Below, one piece after another: positions 1-7,326 of a stretch of 33,279 bases of DNA (position 1 is the stretch's first letter; each line of letters opens with the position of its first letter). The notes beneath the pieces are model-generated. The model was not told the DNA's origin and searched no databases. It saw only the letters and a list, made by a program, of their open reading frames with translations. Made by a program: the position numbers and the translations under genes. Origin of the DNA: Halorientalis sp. (GTDB lineage Archaea; Halobacteriota; Halobacteria; Halobacteriales; Haloarculaceae); contig NZ_JAQCNH010000020.1 in assembly GCF_028275115.1 (NCBI RefSeq), forward strand, positions 1 through 33,279, read 5' to 3'.

Positions 1-740
1 GAGAGTTCCTGTGCCAGTTCGGAGACGGACTCGAACTCGCCGTGTTCCCCGAGGGTGAAGAGGATAATCTCCTCGAAGGGTTTGACGTTCGAGAACGAGG
101 CCACGGGGAGTTCGACGACGTGACTGCCGTCGATCTCTTTGGCACCGATGGTCGTTCCGCGTTCGTCGAACTCGTCCAGGAGGTTGCGGGCGCTCTCCAG
201 ACGCTCGGTGACCCGGTCGTCGTCCACCTCGCCGCGGAGGTCCGAGAGGAGGTCGATCTGTCGGCGGAGTTCCTCTGCGAGTTCGGTTTCGAGGTACTTT
301 TCGGGGACCGTGTAGTACGTATGGATACGGTCACGGTCCTCCTGACGTTCGACCATAATCGAGTGGGCTGCGGTGGCAAAGGCGAACGAGACTGTACGGG
401 GCATCGCCGAGATGTTGACCCAAACCTCGCTTCCGTCGTCCTCGTCTCTCTCCCCGTCGCGTCTCCGGTCGAGTTCGGTCATAATGAGGCTGTAGGCCTG
501 CTCGAACGCCTCGTCGTAGTCGTAGACGTCCTCAACGACGATTCGCTCGGTTTCGGCTCCGAGCAGGTTCGTGAAGTCTTTTTCGAGTTTTTCGGCGAGA
601 TTGCGAGAGTACTCGACGTTGGCCTCGCTCCCCACGGCCCCCTCGAGAAGGACCACCCGGTCCACGTCGAGGCGCTCCCGCACGAGCGGCGCGATGAGCC
701 GGTCGTAGTCGAAGCCGACAGGGACGATATGGGTCTGCAT
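1..740 (-). CDS. HFX_2341-family (DUF6293) CARF-like transcriptional regulator, 3'-truncated by window edge
   Basis: About 246 residues are visible from an ATG at 738-740 with no stop before base 1, so the C-terminus lies outside the window. The N-terminus (residues 4-12, IVPVGFDYD) looks like the first strand and loop of a Rossmann-like CARF domain. Residues 107-124 (VWVNISAMPRTVSFAFA) resemble the conserved fourth-strand ligand-binding motif of CARF proteins. The last visible residues (about 225-246) look like the start of a winged helix-turn-helix. I recognise the haloarchaeal HFX_2341 regulator family; the CARF assignment is my inference from the motifs. No CRISPR array or cas gene lies nearby, so a general regulatory role is likelier than a CRISPR-accessory one. 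A TATA-like box at 763-772 fits a leaderless transcript from this start. Confidence 0.85.
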   Translation of the reverse strand, partial: MQTHIVPVGFDYDRLIAPLVRERLDVDRVVLLEGAVGSEANVEYSRNLAEKLEKDFTNLLGAETERIVVEDVYDYDEAFEQAYSLIMTELDRRRDGERDEDDGSEVWVNISAMPRTVSFAFATAAHSIMVERQEDRDRIHTYYTVPEKYLETELAEELRRQIDLLSDLRGEVDDDRVTERLESARNLLDEFDERGTTIGAKEIDGSHVVELPVASFSNVKPFEEIILFTLGEHGEFESVSELAQEL

Positions 741-1155
741 ACGAACGACAACGGGAGGCTCCTTACATAAAGCACCAGTCTCGTGAGCGATCGGTCCGCG
801 CCTCTGAGACAGGCAGCCTCGCGCAGTCACGGAGTTCGAAGACCGGATGTCGGACCGCGCGCCCCCGGGAGTGGTGGGCGTCGACAGGAGACCGTCCCAC
901 GTCGACGGCGGTGACGCTCGTGGTGACGATGGGGTGCGTGTGTCGCGTTCGACCGAGTTTCCGCCAGCGAGTCGTCCACAACGGCTACGAACACAAGATG
1001 ATAGAAACGTGCCTGCTCTACTCCCGCAGGTGCAGAAGTGGGAGTTGCGACGGCAGACATCGGAGCCTGTGGACGGCCCGGCCGTGGCATCTGATACCGG
1101 TCGAGGCGACCAGACCGAAGGTATCCGGAGGCGTGTCCAACTAACACGGCAAGAA
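741..1155. other. Gene-free stretch left of the cruciform
   Basis: No frame here has a convincing acidic haloarchaeal protein. The open frames on both strands are Arg/Ser-rich and read like non-coding shadows. A plus-strand frame ending near 1145 (about the last 20 codons, ...PWHLIPVEATRPK...) may be the decayed tail of a transposon-encoded protein, because it stops just before the cruciform at 1156. That reading is weak. The stretch is best treated as a degraded intergenic region apart from the promoter at 763-772. Confidence 0.4.
763..772 (-). promoter_or_regulatory. TATA-like box of the CARF-like regulator gene
   Basis: On the minus strand the sequence reads CTTTATGTAA, centred about 27 nt upstream of the ATG at 740. 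This is the usual spacing for a haloarchaeal leaderless promoter. Confidence 0.5.
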
Positions 1156-1232
1156 GCCTCGGGGTCGTACGGAAGACGAAGTCTTCCGTGATGACGAGAC
1201 GCTCCGCGTCTCGATCCACTTGACCCCGAGGC
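1156..1232. repeat. 77-nt cruciform palindrome with two internal hairpins, probable IS200/IS605-type end or remnant
   Basis: The outer arms are 11 bp and perfect: GCCTCGGGGTC (1156-1166) and GACCCCGAGGC (1222-1232). Between them lie two further perfect hairpins: ACGGAAGAC/GTCTTCCGT (1169-1177 and 1181-1189, loop GAA) and CGAGACGC/GCGTCTCG (1195-1202 and 1206-1213, loop TCC). Together they form a three-way junction in single-stranded DNA or RNA. Such imperfectly nested hairpins are typical of the subterminal ends of IS200/IS605 (TnpB-type) elements and of the small palindromic elements derived from them. I see no intact transposase next to it. The structure is directly visible; the mobile-element origin is inference. 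Confidence 0.6.
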
Positions 1233-1560
1233 GGTTCACGACGGCGTCGGTCACCGGATCGTCGACGAGATAACGACAGACGTGACCGAGTTCCACCGGG
1301 CCGCGCTGGGGCCGTCGGACTCGCCGAGGACAACCGCGACCTCAACCGTGGGGACGGCGAGACTCGGTCCCGGTACCACGACCACCACCGTGACACCGTC
1401 GACCACCCCGACGGTGACGACGTCGAGTGGAGGTGGGGCCGGTTTCGGGGTCGCTGCGGCGCTTGCGAGTCTCGCAGGGGGGTCTCTCTGCTGTGAAACC
1501 GGTCGTTCGTGGCCGACGAACAGCAGACCGGCGACTGAACGGGACGCGGTGTCTCGGCCA
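1195..1560 (+). pseudogene. C-terminal remnant of a secreted protein with Thr-rich linker and PGF-CTERM-like sorting signal
   Basis: A plus-strand frame, open from 1195 after a TGA at 1192-1194, reads through an acidic-looking stretch (AVHDGVGHRIVDEITTDV, about 1231-1284) and a Thr/Ser/Pro-rich linker (about 1375-1430). It then reaches GAGFGVAAALASLAG (about 1437-1480). A low-complexity Thr linker followed by a G-F-G-V hydrophobic segment is the hallmark of PGF-CTERM tails processed by archaeosortase A. The expected Arg cluster and stop do not follow in this frame. A run of six G at 1477-1482 sits where the frame goes wrong; one base less would bring in a basic tail (VKPVVRGRR). The gene body is missing on the 5' side, where the cruciform sits. 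I infer a decayed gene tail; the end coordinate is approximate. Confidence 0.4.
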
Positions 1561-1683
1561 TGCACTGAGGCCGAAACCCTCTGGTTGTCTCACACCCGTT
1601 CGAGGGATCGTCGTCGTTCGGCGTTTGCCCCCGGACGAGTCGGTCGCGACGGGCCTCGAAGACCGACCGCTGTCTGGAAGCGG

Positions 1684-3174
1684 TTAGTCCGCCGAGAGAC
1701 GCTGATAGGCTGCGGCGTCTTCGCCGGCAGCGTGGCCGGTGGCCACAGAAACGCCGAGGGTCAGGAGGAGTCCGAGTCCCATCCCGACGACGGAGGCCGA
1801 CCAGCCGCCGAGGCCGGGGGCGAACGGGAGGACGTACCCTGCAGGGACGAACGGGAGGAAGACGCTCCCGAGATAGAACAGCTGGCTGCCACCGATGCCG
1901 GCGTACATGCCGTAGCGAGTCGTTCCCGACCAGTAGAGCGCGACCAGCACGGGGAGCGCAAGCTGTGCGAATCCGCCGAAGGCGGTCTCACCGATGTCGA
2001 TGAGCGTCCCCGGCTGGAAGAGGCTCGCGACGAACGACAGCAGGGCGATGACGACGACACCCATCCGGCCGACGAGCGCCTCGCGGCGCTCCGTGACGCC
2101 GGAGACGACCTGCCGGTAGACGTCACGGGTCAGATACGACGACCCCGACAGGAGCATCGAGTCACTGGAGGACATCATCGCAGCCACCGCGCCGGCGACC
2201 ACGAGCGCCGCGAACCACGCTGGCGTGTACTCGTTCAAGAGGAGTGGGAGAACGTTCTCGCCCTCGCCGGCCACGATTCCCAGACCCTGAGCCCACGCAC
2301 CGAGCATGAACGCCGGGACGAACAGGAGGATGACGAGCACTGGCCAGAGCGCGAACGTCCGCTTGAGGACGCGCTTCGAGCCGGCGACGAAGAAGCGCTG
2401 GTTGACCTGCGGGAACATCGTGACGCCGAACGCGATCGAAATCGCCGTCGAGAGAACGTAGGCCGGCGTGTACAGCCCCCCGCCCAGCGTGAGGTGCCCC
2501 GGGGAGGCCGCCGCCAGTTCGGCCGTGGCTGCGCCGGGACCGCCGACCACCGAGAGAATCCAAGCGACCGCGACCCAGATCATGCCGAGCATGAACAGTC
2601 CCTGCAGCGTGTCCGTCCAGGCAACGCCCCGCATCCCCGACAGCACGACGTAGACGATCATGAACAGGGTGATACCGCCGGCCCCGACCCAGTAGGGGAC
2701 CGCGCCCTGTGTCAGCGCCGCGATGGCGGTCCCGGCACCCTGCTGCTGGAGCATCACGTAGGGGAGCAACCAGAACAGCGAGATGCCCGCGATCAGGACG
2801 CGCAATATCGGCGAGCCGAAGCGGTCTCCGATCATCTCCCCGAGAGTCACGTACCCGTTGACTTTGCCGACCAGCCACTGCTTGTAGCCGATGACGTACC
2901 AGAGGAGCCCGAAGAGAACGCCGTCCATCAGCCCCATCACGAGAATCCATTCCGGGCCGGCCCTGTATGCGGCGGTGGGGCCACCGAAGAAAGTGAACGC
3001 CGACAGCAGCGTCGCGAAGGTCGTGAAGAGAAGCACGACGGTACCTAGCGTCCGACTCGCCAGGAAGTAGTCCTCGGCGGTCCGGTCGGTCAGCCGATAG
3101 GCGACCACCCCGACACCGAGCGCGAGCAGGAGGTATCCGAGGATGATACCGAGCTGGAGGGCCGTCTCAGCCAT
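1684..3174 (-). CDS. Sodium:solute symporter family (SSF) transporter
   Basis: The 496-residue protein begins with MAETALQ at 3172-3174; a longer frame to 3234 exists, but its extra residues lie inside the upstream gene. It has about 13 hydrophobic segments, the usual SSF size and layout. These include the early FLASRTLGTVVLLFTTFATLLSAFTF region and the YVTLGEMIGDRFG motif (about residues 100-112), which are typical of the family. It should couple uptake of a small organic solute to the sodium gradient across the cytoplasmic membrane; the substrate cannot be read from sequence. Its start overlaps the end of the DUF3311 gene by 8 bp, so the two are probably translated together. This resembles the bacterial YhdT-PanF arrangement of a small membrane protein plus symporter. 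Confidence 0.9.
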   Translation of the reverse strand: MAETALQLGIILGYLLLALGVGVVAYRLTDRTAEDYFLASRTLGTVVLLFTTFATLLSAFTFFGGPTAAYRAGPEWILVMGLMDGVLFGLLWYVIGYKQWLVGKVNGYVTLGEMIGDRFGSPILRVLIAGISLFWLLPYVMLQQQGAGTAIAALTQGAVPYWVGAGGITLFMIVYVVLSGMRGVAWTDTLQGLFMLGMIWVAVAWILSVVGGPGAATAELAAASPGHLTLGGGLYTPAYVLSTAISIAFGVTMFPQVNQRFFVAGSKRVLKRTFALWPVLVILLFVPAFMLGAWAQGLGIVAGEGENVLPLLLNEYTPAWFAALVVAGAVAAMMSSSDSMLLSGSSYLTRDVYRQVVSGVTERREALVGRMGVVVIALLSFVASLFQPGTLIDIGETAFGGFAQLALPVLVALYWSGTTRYGMYAGIGGSQLFYLGSVFLPFVPAGYVLPFAPGLGGWSASVVGMGLGLLLTLGVSVATGHAAGEDAAAYQRLSAD

Positions 3175-3391
3175 CGAAACCACCCTCGGTGTCCTCGATT
3201 CCAACGCCCCAAGCCCGGTCCGCGAAGGCGGCAAAGACGACCGAAGTCAGCCCGAGCCAGCCCACGTGCCACCAGATCCAGACCGGTAACCCGGCTACGA
3301 CCCGGCTCGACCCCCACAGAAACCAAGGGACCGCCAGCCCGGCGAGCAAAACTGCGACCGCACTCCAGACGAACGTCGCTCTCTGCATCAT
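3167..3391 (-). CDS. DUF3311 family small membrane protein, symporter partner
   Basis: The protein is 74 residues starting at ATG 3389-3391; a second ATG directly follows at 3386-3388, so either could be used. Two transmembrane segments are clear: about residues 8-26 (SAVAVLLAGLAVPWFLWG) and 33-57 (VAGLPVWIWWHVGWLGLTSVVFA). The C-terminus is acidic and cytoplasmic-looking. DUF3311 proteins are regularly encoded immediately upstream of SSF symporters, as here with an 8-bp overlap, and are thought to be accessory subunits. No biochemical role is established that I know of. A minus-strand AT-rich stretch at 3393-3450 probably holds the promoter for the pair. Confidence 0.85.
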   Translation of the reverse strand: MMQRATFVWSAVAVLLAGLAVPWFLWGSSRVVAGLPVWIWWHVGWLGLTSVVFAAFADRAWGVGIEDTEGGFDG

Positions 3392-3487
3392 GAATTATTT
3401 ATCATCTAAACGCGAATAGGTGTGTCGATAGCGAACGGATAGCTATATCGAAGAAATATTCTCTTCGAACTCTCCGTCGGATCGGCT
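3392..3487 (-). promoter_or_regulatory. AT-rich promoter region of the DUF3311-symporter operon
   Basis: These 96 bases are much more AT-rich than the genes. On the minus strand they contain GATATAGC-like (3442-3450) and GATAAATAATT-like (3392-3403) words. Neither has exactly the leaderless spacing to the ATG at 3391, so the transcription start is uncertain; a short 5' leader is likely. Confidence 0.35.
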
Positions 3488-3835
3488 TTAGTACAGCCGC
3501 GTCCCGTCGGGCACGTCACGCTCGGGTTGGAGGTGGACCACGTCGCCGTCCTCGTCGTCGACGCCGGTGACCAGGCACTCGCTCTCGAAGCCCGCGATGT
3601 TCACCGTCCCGAGGTTGACGACGGCCAGCACCTGTCGTCCCTCCAGTTCCTCGGGGTCATAGTTGTCGGTCAGGCCGGCGGCGGACTGACGAGTTTCGGA
3701 GCCGAAGTCCACATCGAGTTTGTACACGTCCTTGCGCGCCTCGGGGAACGGTTCGGCGGAGCGGACGGTTCCGACCCGTAGCTCCACGTCGTCGAGAAAC
3801 CGTTCGGGGTCGATATCGGCTTCCTCGATACCCAT
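3488..3835 (-). CDS. CsaA-like tRNA-binding (EMAP/MetRS C-terminal-type OB-fold) protein
   Basis: The protein is 115 residues from ATG 3833-3835, matching the usual length of free-standing tRNA-binding-domain proteins. It carries the OB-fold signature: VELRVGTVRSAEPFPEARK (about residues 15-33) followed by VYKLDVDFG. A later LEGRQVLAVVNL segment and the C-terminal SECLVTGVDDEDGDVVHLQPE also match CsaA/Trbp111/MetRS-beta domains. Such proteins bind tRNA elbows or act as chaperones (CsaA). In haloarchaea the role is not established. It is divergently transcribed from dnaG across a 186-bp region. The upstream in-frame extension to 3925 is not acidic and lacks family similarity, so the internal ATG was chosen. 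Confidence 0.85.
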   Translation of the reverse strand: MGIEEADIDPERFLDDVELRVGTVRSAEPFPEARKDVYKLDVDFGSETRQSAAGLTDNYDPEELEGRQVLAVVNLGTVNIAGFESECLVTGVDDEDGDVVHLQPERDVPDGTRLY

Positions 3836-3930
3836 AGCGGAGGACGGACCGCCACCGAAAAGTCGGTTTCGTCGCCGGAGCGAAGTGTCAGGGCTCGTAC
3901 CAGAACGGTAGCTATATGTCGGCAAAGCCG

Positions 3931-4021
3931 CTATATATATCTGTATCCATGGGTCTGTTCATGGACACGTCATCATCACGCGGTTCACATCATCGCCCCC
4001 AGCGGGGGCAGTTCATCACCA
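3931..4021 (+). promoter_or_regulatory. dnaG promoter and 5' leader with palindrome
   Basis: CTATATATATC at 3931-3941 is a strong TATA box. The expected transcription start is near 3961, leaving about 60 nt of leader before the dnaG ATG at 4022. The leader holds a GCCCCC-AGC-GGGGGC hairpin (3995-4009) 12 nt before the start codon. It also has an out-of-frame ATG exactly at 3961. Confidence 0.55.
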
Positions 4022-5293
4022 ATGCAGGATTCAGCCAAATACTTGATTCACGCGGACATCGTCGCCGACGGGGTGGTAGAGCGGAGTGACGTCGTCGGCG
4101 CGGTATTCGGCCAGACAGAGGGATTGCTTGGCGACGAACTCGACCTCCGGGCGTTACAGGAGTCCTCCAAAGTCGGTCGAATCGACGTCGCAGTCGAGTC
4201 AGAGGGGGGCCGCTCCTACGGCGAGGTGACCATCGCCAGCGGACTCGACAAAGTCGAGACCGCCATCCTCGCGGCCGCTTTAGAGACTATCGACCGGGTC
4301 GGCCCGTGTCGCGCGGACTTCGAGGTGACGAAACTGGAGGACGTGCGCGCAGCCAAGCGGCGGGAGGTCGTCGACCGGGCGACGGACCTGCTCGCCGAAT
4401 TCGAGGGCGAAGTCGCTCGGAGCGCGGACCTAATCGAGGAGGTCCGACAGACGGTTCGAGTCGAGGACATCACGGAATACGATGGGCTGCCGGCCGGACC
4501 TCGCGTCAGCGACAGCGACGCGATCATCGTCGTCGAGGGCCGGGCCGACGTTCGCCAGTTGCTGAAGTACGGCATCAAAAACGCCGTCGCCGTCGAAGGC
4601 ACCGACGTACCCAGGGTCGTCGCCGACCTCACACGGGAGCGGACGGTGACGGCTTTCCTCGACGGTGACCGCGGTGGCGACCTCATCCTCAAGGAACTCC
4701 AGCAGGTCGGCGACGTGGACTACGTCGCCTTCGCCCCGGAGCACCAGTCGGTCGAGGACCTGGCGCGCGACGAGGTGATGACCGCACTCCGTGAGAAGGT
4801 CCAGATGGAGGCCGTCGCGGGCGCGAGTTCGCCCCACGAGTCGGTCGCCGCAACCGACGGGAGCGCGAGACCCGCGCCGCCCGGGTCCGCGGCGACACCG
4901 GACGAGGCCGACGCGGCGTCCGCCGATGAGCCTGCAACGAAGACGACTGGCGACGAGTCGGCCACAGAGGACGATGGAGACGCGACGGACGCGCCGGCCG
5001 AACCGGAGACGCTGGCGGGCCACGTGCAGGCGGTCATCGACGCCGAACGCGGCGACGTCGTACTGCTCGATGGGGAGTTCCAGGAACTCACCTCGGCCCC
5101 TGCGAGTGAGGCGTTCGACACCGTCGCCGACGTCGAGGCGACGCCGACGACGATCGTCCTCGACGGCGAACTCGACCAGCGGTTGCTCGACGTGGCCGCC
5201 CAGCGTGGCGTCGAGCAGATCGTCCCACGCTCGACCGATGACTTCGTCAAACAGCCAACCAGCGTCCGCGTCCGGACAGCCGAGCAGTTCTAA
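4022..5293 (+). CDS. dnaG: Archaeal DnaG-like primase (TOPRIM protein)
   Basis: The 423-residue protein starts with MQDSAKYLIHADIVADGVVE, the canonical archaeal DnaG N-terminus. The TOPRIM domain spans about residues 165-250, with the catalytic Glu in IIVVEGRADV (E172) and the metal-binding pair in FLDGDRGGD (D214, D216). A low-complexity acidic/Ala/Thr linker (about 268-330) precedes a conserved C-terminal domain (about 333-423, starting LAGHVQAVIDAERGD). Archaeal DnaG has primase activity in vitro and also associates with the exosome as an RNA-binding subunit; the sequence does not separate these roles. Its 3' end overlaps the convergent GNAT gene by 4 bp. The transcript likely has a structured leader (3961-4021). 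Confidence 0.97.
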   Translation: MQDSAKYLIHADIVADGVVERSDVVGAVFGQTEGLLGDELDLRALQESSKVGRIDVAVESEGGRSYGEVTIASGLDKVETAILAAALETIDRVGPCRADFEVTKLEDVRAAKRREVVDRATDLLAEFEGEVARSADLIEEVRQTVRVEDITEYDGLPAGPRVSDSDAIIVVEGRADVRQLLKYGIKNAVAVEGTDVPRVVADLTRERTVTAFLDGDRGGDLILKELQQVGDVDYVAFAPEHQSVEDLARDEVMTALREKVQMEAVAGASSPHESVAATDGSARPAPPGSAATPDEADAASADEPATKTTGDESATEDDGDATDAPAEPETLAGHVQAVIDAERGDVVLLDGEFQELTSAPASEAFDTVADVEATPTTIVLDGELDQRLLDVAAQRGVEQIVPRSTDDFVKQPTSVRVRTAEQF

Positions 5294-5712
5294 AGCCGAC
5301 GAACAAGCAAAAGCCCGTCTCCGGCTTCGTAGTGACCGGGGAGTCGGTCCCGTTCGACGAAGTCGTGGTCGTCGTAGAAGCGCCGCGCCCGCTTGTCGTC
5401 GGCCCGGACGGTCAGTTCCAGCGTCTCGAACCCGTCGGCCGCGAGCCGCTCACACAGCGCCGTCAGCAACCGGGAGCCGCGGCCCTCGCCGCGGTAACCG
5501 GGTGCGACCGCCAGTTCGGCGAGGTACGCCACGGTGTCCTGCGGGATGGCGATGGCGTACCCGTCGGGCTCACCAGCCTCGTCGGCGACGGCGAGCGCGA
5601 CCGGCGGCCCCTCGACGGCGGGTCCGAGCAGGCCGTTCCACGGTTCCGCTAGTGCTGCGGTCTGGATGGCGCGCAGTCGCGGGAGGTCGTCGGTAGTCGC
5701 GGGTCGTATCAC
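5290..5712 (-). CDS. GNAT family N-acetyltransferase
   Basis: The protein is 140 residues, starting with GTG 5710-5712. It has the GNAT fold order: N-terminal MIRPATTDDLPRLRAIQ, then the central strand YLAELAVAPGYRGEGRGSRLL (about residues 62-82) with the acetyl-CoA-binding motif R-x-x-G-x-G-S, then RRFYDDHDFVERDRLPGHY near the C-terminus. The layout resembles RimI-like acetyltransferases, but the acceptor substrate is unknown. The start codon overlaps the stop of the upstream DUF92 gene in a GTGA arrangement, indicating translational coupling. The 3' end overlaps dnaG by 4 bp on the opposite strand. Confidence 0.9.
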   Translation of the reverse strand: MIRPATTDDLPRLRAIQTAALAEPWNGLLGPAVEGPPVALAVADEAGEPDGYAIAIPQDTVAYLAELAVAPGYRGEGRGSRLLTALCERLAADGFETLELTVRADDKRARRFYDDHDFVERDRLPGHYEAGDGLLLVRRL

Positions 5713-7097
5713 AGCGTGCCGACCCCGAGGGCGACGACGCCACCCGCGATGGCGGCGACACCCGTCGCGAGGAAGTTGACGACCTGATTGCCGAAGTACT
5801 GCCCCTCGACGGTCGCACCGAGGAGGCTGTCGGCGGTCATCCCGAGGACGCCCGCGCCGACTACTACCAGCGCGCCCAGGGGCTGGACCGACTCGAAGGT
5901 GGCCGCGATGACGGCGATCAGACCGGCACCGGCGACCCCGGCGATTTCACCCTGCCAGGTAACGGCGCCGTCGGTGCCCGGCGCGACTCGCTCGAACGTC
6001 GTGATCAGCCGCGGCCCATTAAATAGACCACCGATTTCACTGGAGAGGGTGTCGCTCATCGCCGCGGCGACGGCCCCGGCAAAGGCGTAGAAGAACACGT
6101 CGGGCGGAACGGGGAGGTGGGTCGGACTCGCCGCGAACCCAACGACCGCGATCAGGGCCATCATCGAGTTGGCGAGGACGTTGCCGCTCCCGCGCACGCC
6201 TTCGTTCTCCTGTGCGATTCCCCGGTCCTGTTTCTCGTCATAGCGAAACTTCGTCGAGAGCGCACCGACCCCGAAAAACGTGATTAGCATGGCGAACCAG
6301 CCATACCCCCCGAGGACGATTGTCAGCAGGCCAAGCAGGACGCCGGTGACCATCCCCGCGATGGAGGCCGCTTCGAGCCAGTACGAGACGTAACCGAAGG
6401 CGACGGTCACCAGGAGCGCTACCCCGACGCGAACGGGAGAGACGGCAACGCCGAGGTCCGCAAACAGCCACAGCAGGAGCGCGGCCGAAACCATCACCAG
6501 CGGATCGTCACGAGGGAACAGGACCGCCCGCAACAGGGAGGCCAGCAGCGCCCCACTGACGGCGAAAAATGCGAGCGTAGCTGGCAGAATAGACTCGGGC
6601 GTCAGCGTCACGGTCGCCAGCCCTCCGCCGAAGCCGAGCACCGAGCCACCGGCGACGAAGCCCGCTGTCGCCACCGCCGGTTCCGGCCGCCACACCCTGA
6701 CGAGGTGTTCCGCGAGATTCCCGTACGAGAGGATGAACACCGCCGTCGCGAAGACCGTCATCGGCAACGCGAACTGCACGGCCAGGAGTGCCAGCCCTGC
6801 GACCGCGAGTGAAAAGCCCGCCAACCCGTAGAGGCGACCGTCCTCGTGGTCGCCCGGTCGGGCGAACAACTCGAATACGAATCCCCCGTCGATGACGTAG
6901 AGCGCCAACACGGCCATCGTAATGAACGGGAGCGTTCCGGCGACGGTGGCGACCGCCTGCGATGTCACTCGGTCGGTGAACGGCACTGTTCCGGCGGCGG
7001 CGACCAACTGTGGAGTCACTCGGCTGACGGCCGGGACGAGCAGGCCACCCGTCCCGACCAACGCGAACGCCCCTGCTCGCCGGACTGTCGTCGTCAC
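5709..7097 (-). CDS. DUF92 family polytopic membrane protein, candidate polyprenol/isoprenoid (phosphate) kinase
   Basis: The chosen start is GTG 7095-7097, which gives 462 residues (VTTTVRRAGAFALVG...). A TATA-like box lies about 27 nt upstream, and the frame upstream of it is Arg-rich and unlike a protein. There are many transmembrane segments. The C-terminal half (about residues 240-462) matches DUF92/TMEM19, with ALSTKFRYDEKQDRG and the AMSDTLSSEIG region; an extra N-terminal membrane domain precedes it. The DUF92 family includes plant VTE6 phytyl-phosphate kinase and is related to CTP-dependent polyprenol kinases. A kinase acting on isoprenoid alcohols or their phosphates is therefore a reasonable inference, helped by the two cis-prenyltransferase genes nearby. 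Substrate and direction are not shown by the sequence. Confidence 0.85.
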   Translation of the reverse strand: MTTTVRRAGAFALVGTGGLLVPAVSRVTPQLVAAAGTVPFTDRVTSQAVATVAGTLPFITMAVLALYVIDGGFVFELFARPGDHEDGRLYGLAGFSLAVAGLALLAVQFALPMTVFATAVFILSYGNLAEHLVRVWRPEPAVATAGFVAGGSVLGFGGGLATVTLTPESILPATLAFFAVSGALLASLLRAVLFPRDDPLVMVSAALLLWLFADLGVAVSPVRVGVALLVTVAFGYVSYWLEAASIAGMVTGVLLGLLTIVLGGYGWFAMLITFFGVGALSTKFRYDEKQDRGIAQENEGVRGSGNVLANSMMALIAVVGFAASPTHLPVPPDVFFYAFAGAVAAAMSDTLSSEIGGLFNGPRLITTFERVAPGTDGAVTWQGEIAGVAGAGLIAVIAATFESVQPLGALVVVGAGVLGMTADSLLGATVEGQYFGNQVVNFLATGVAAIAGGVVALGVGTL

Positions 7098-7120
7098 GTA
7101 CCGCTGGTTTCTCCGAGACC

Positions 7121-7130
7121 CACTTAAGAA
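7121..7130 (-). promoter_or_regulatory. TATA-like box of the DUF92 gene
   Basis: The minus strand reads TTCTTAAGTG, centred about 28 nt before the GTG at 7097. This spacing is the main reason for choosing that start over the longer frame. Confidence 0.5.
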
Positions 7131-7326
7131 CCACCTTTTTCTCGCTCGGGTGGCGCGCTGACGCACCACCGCTCGCGGCAAAAACGTGGGCGAAAAAGCG
7201 GAACTCGCACAGCCGCGAGTTCCGGTGCTGTGCTGGTACTCCACCGCGACCGCACCGCCTCTGCCACCGCACAGCAACCGCCCCGCGACCCGTGACCTTC
7301 ATACGCTGTGACGGGAAACCTGACCT

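Noticed and set aside
1282-3048. Very long open plus-strand frame continuing from the PGF-CTERM-like tail
   Set aside because: Beyond about 1560 it is antisense to the symporter gene, Arg/Glu/His-rich, and exists only because of high GC codon bias. Only the first part up to about 1560 has protein-like features.
7098-7277. Longer N-terminus of the DUF92 protein
   Set aside because: The extra 60 residues are Arg/Cys/Gly-rich, and a TATA-like box (7121-7130) lies inside them, so the GTG at 7095-7097 is preferred.
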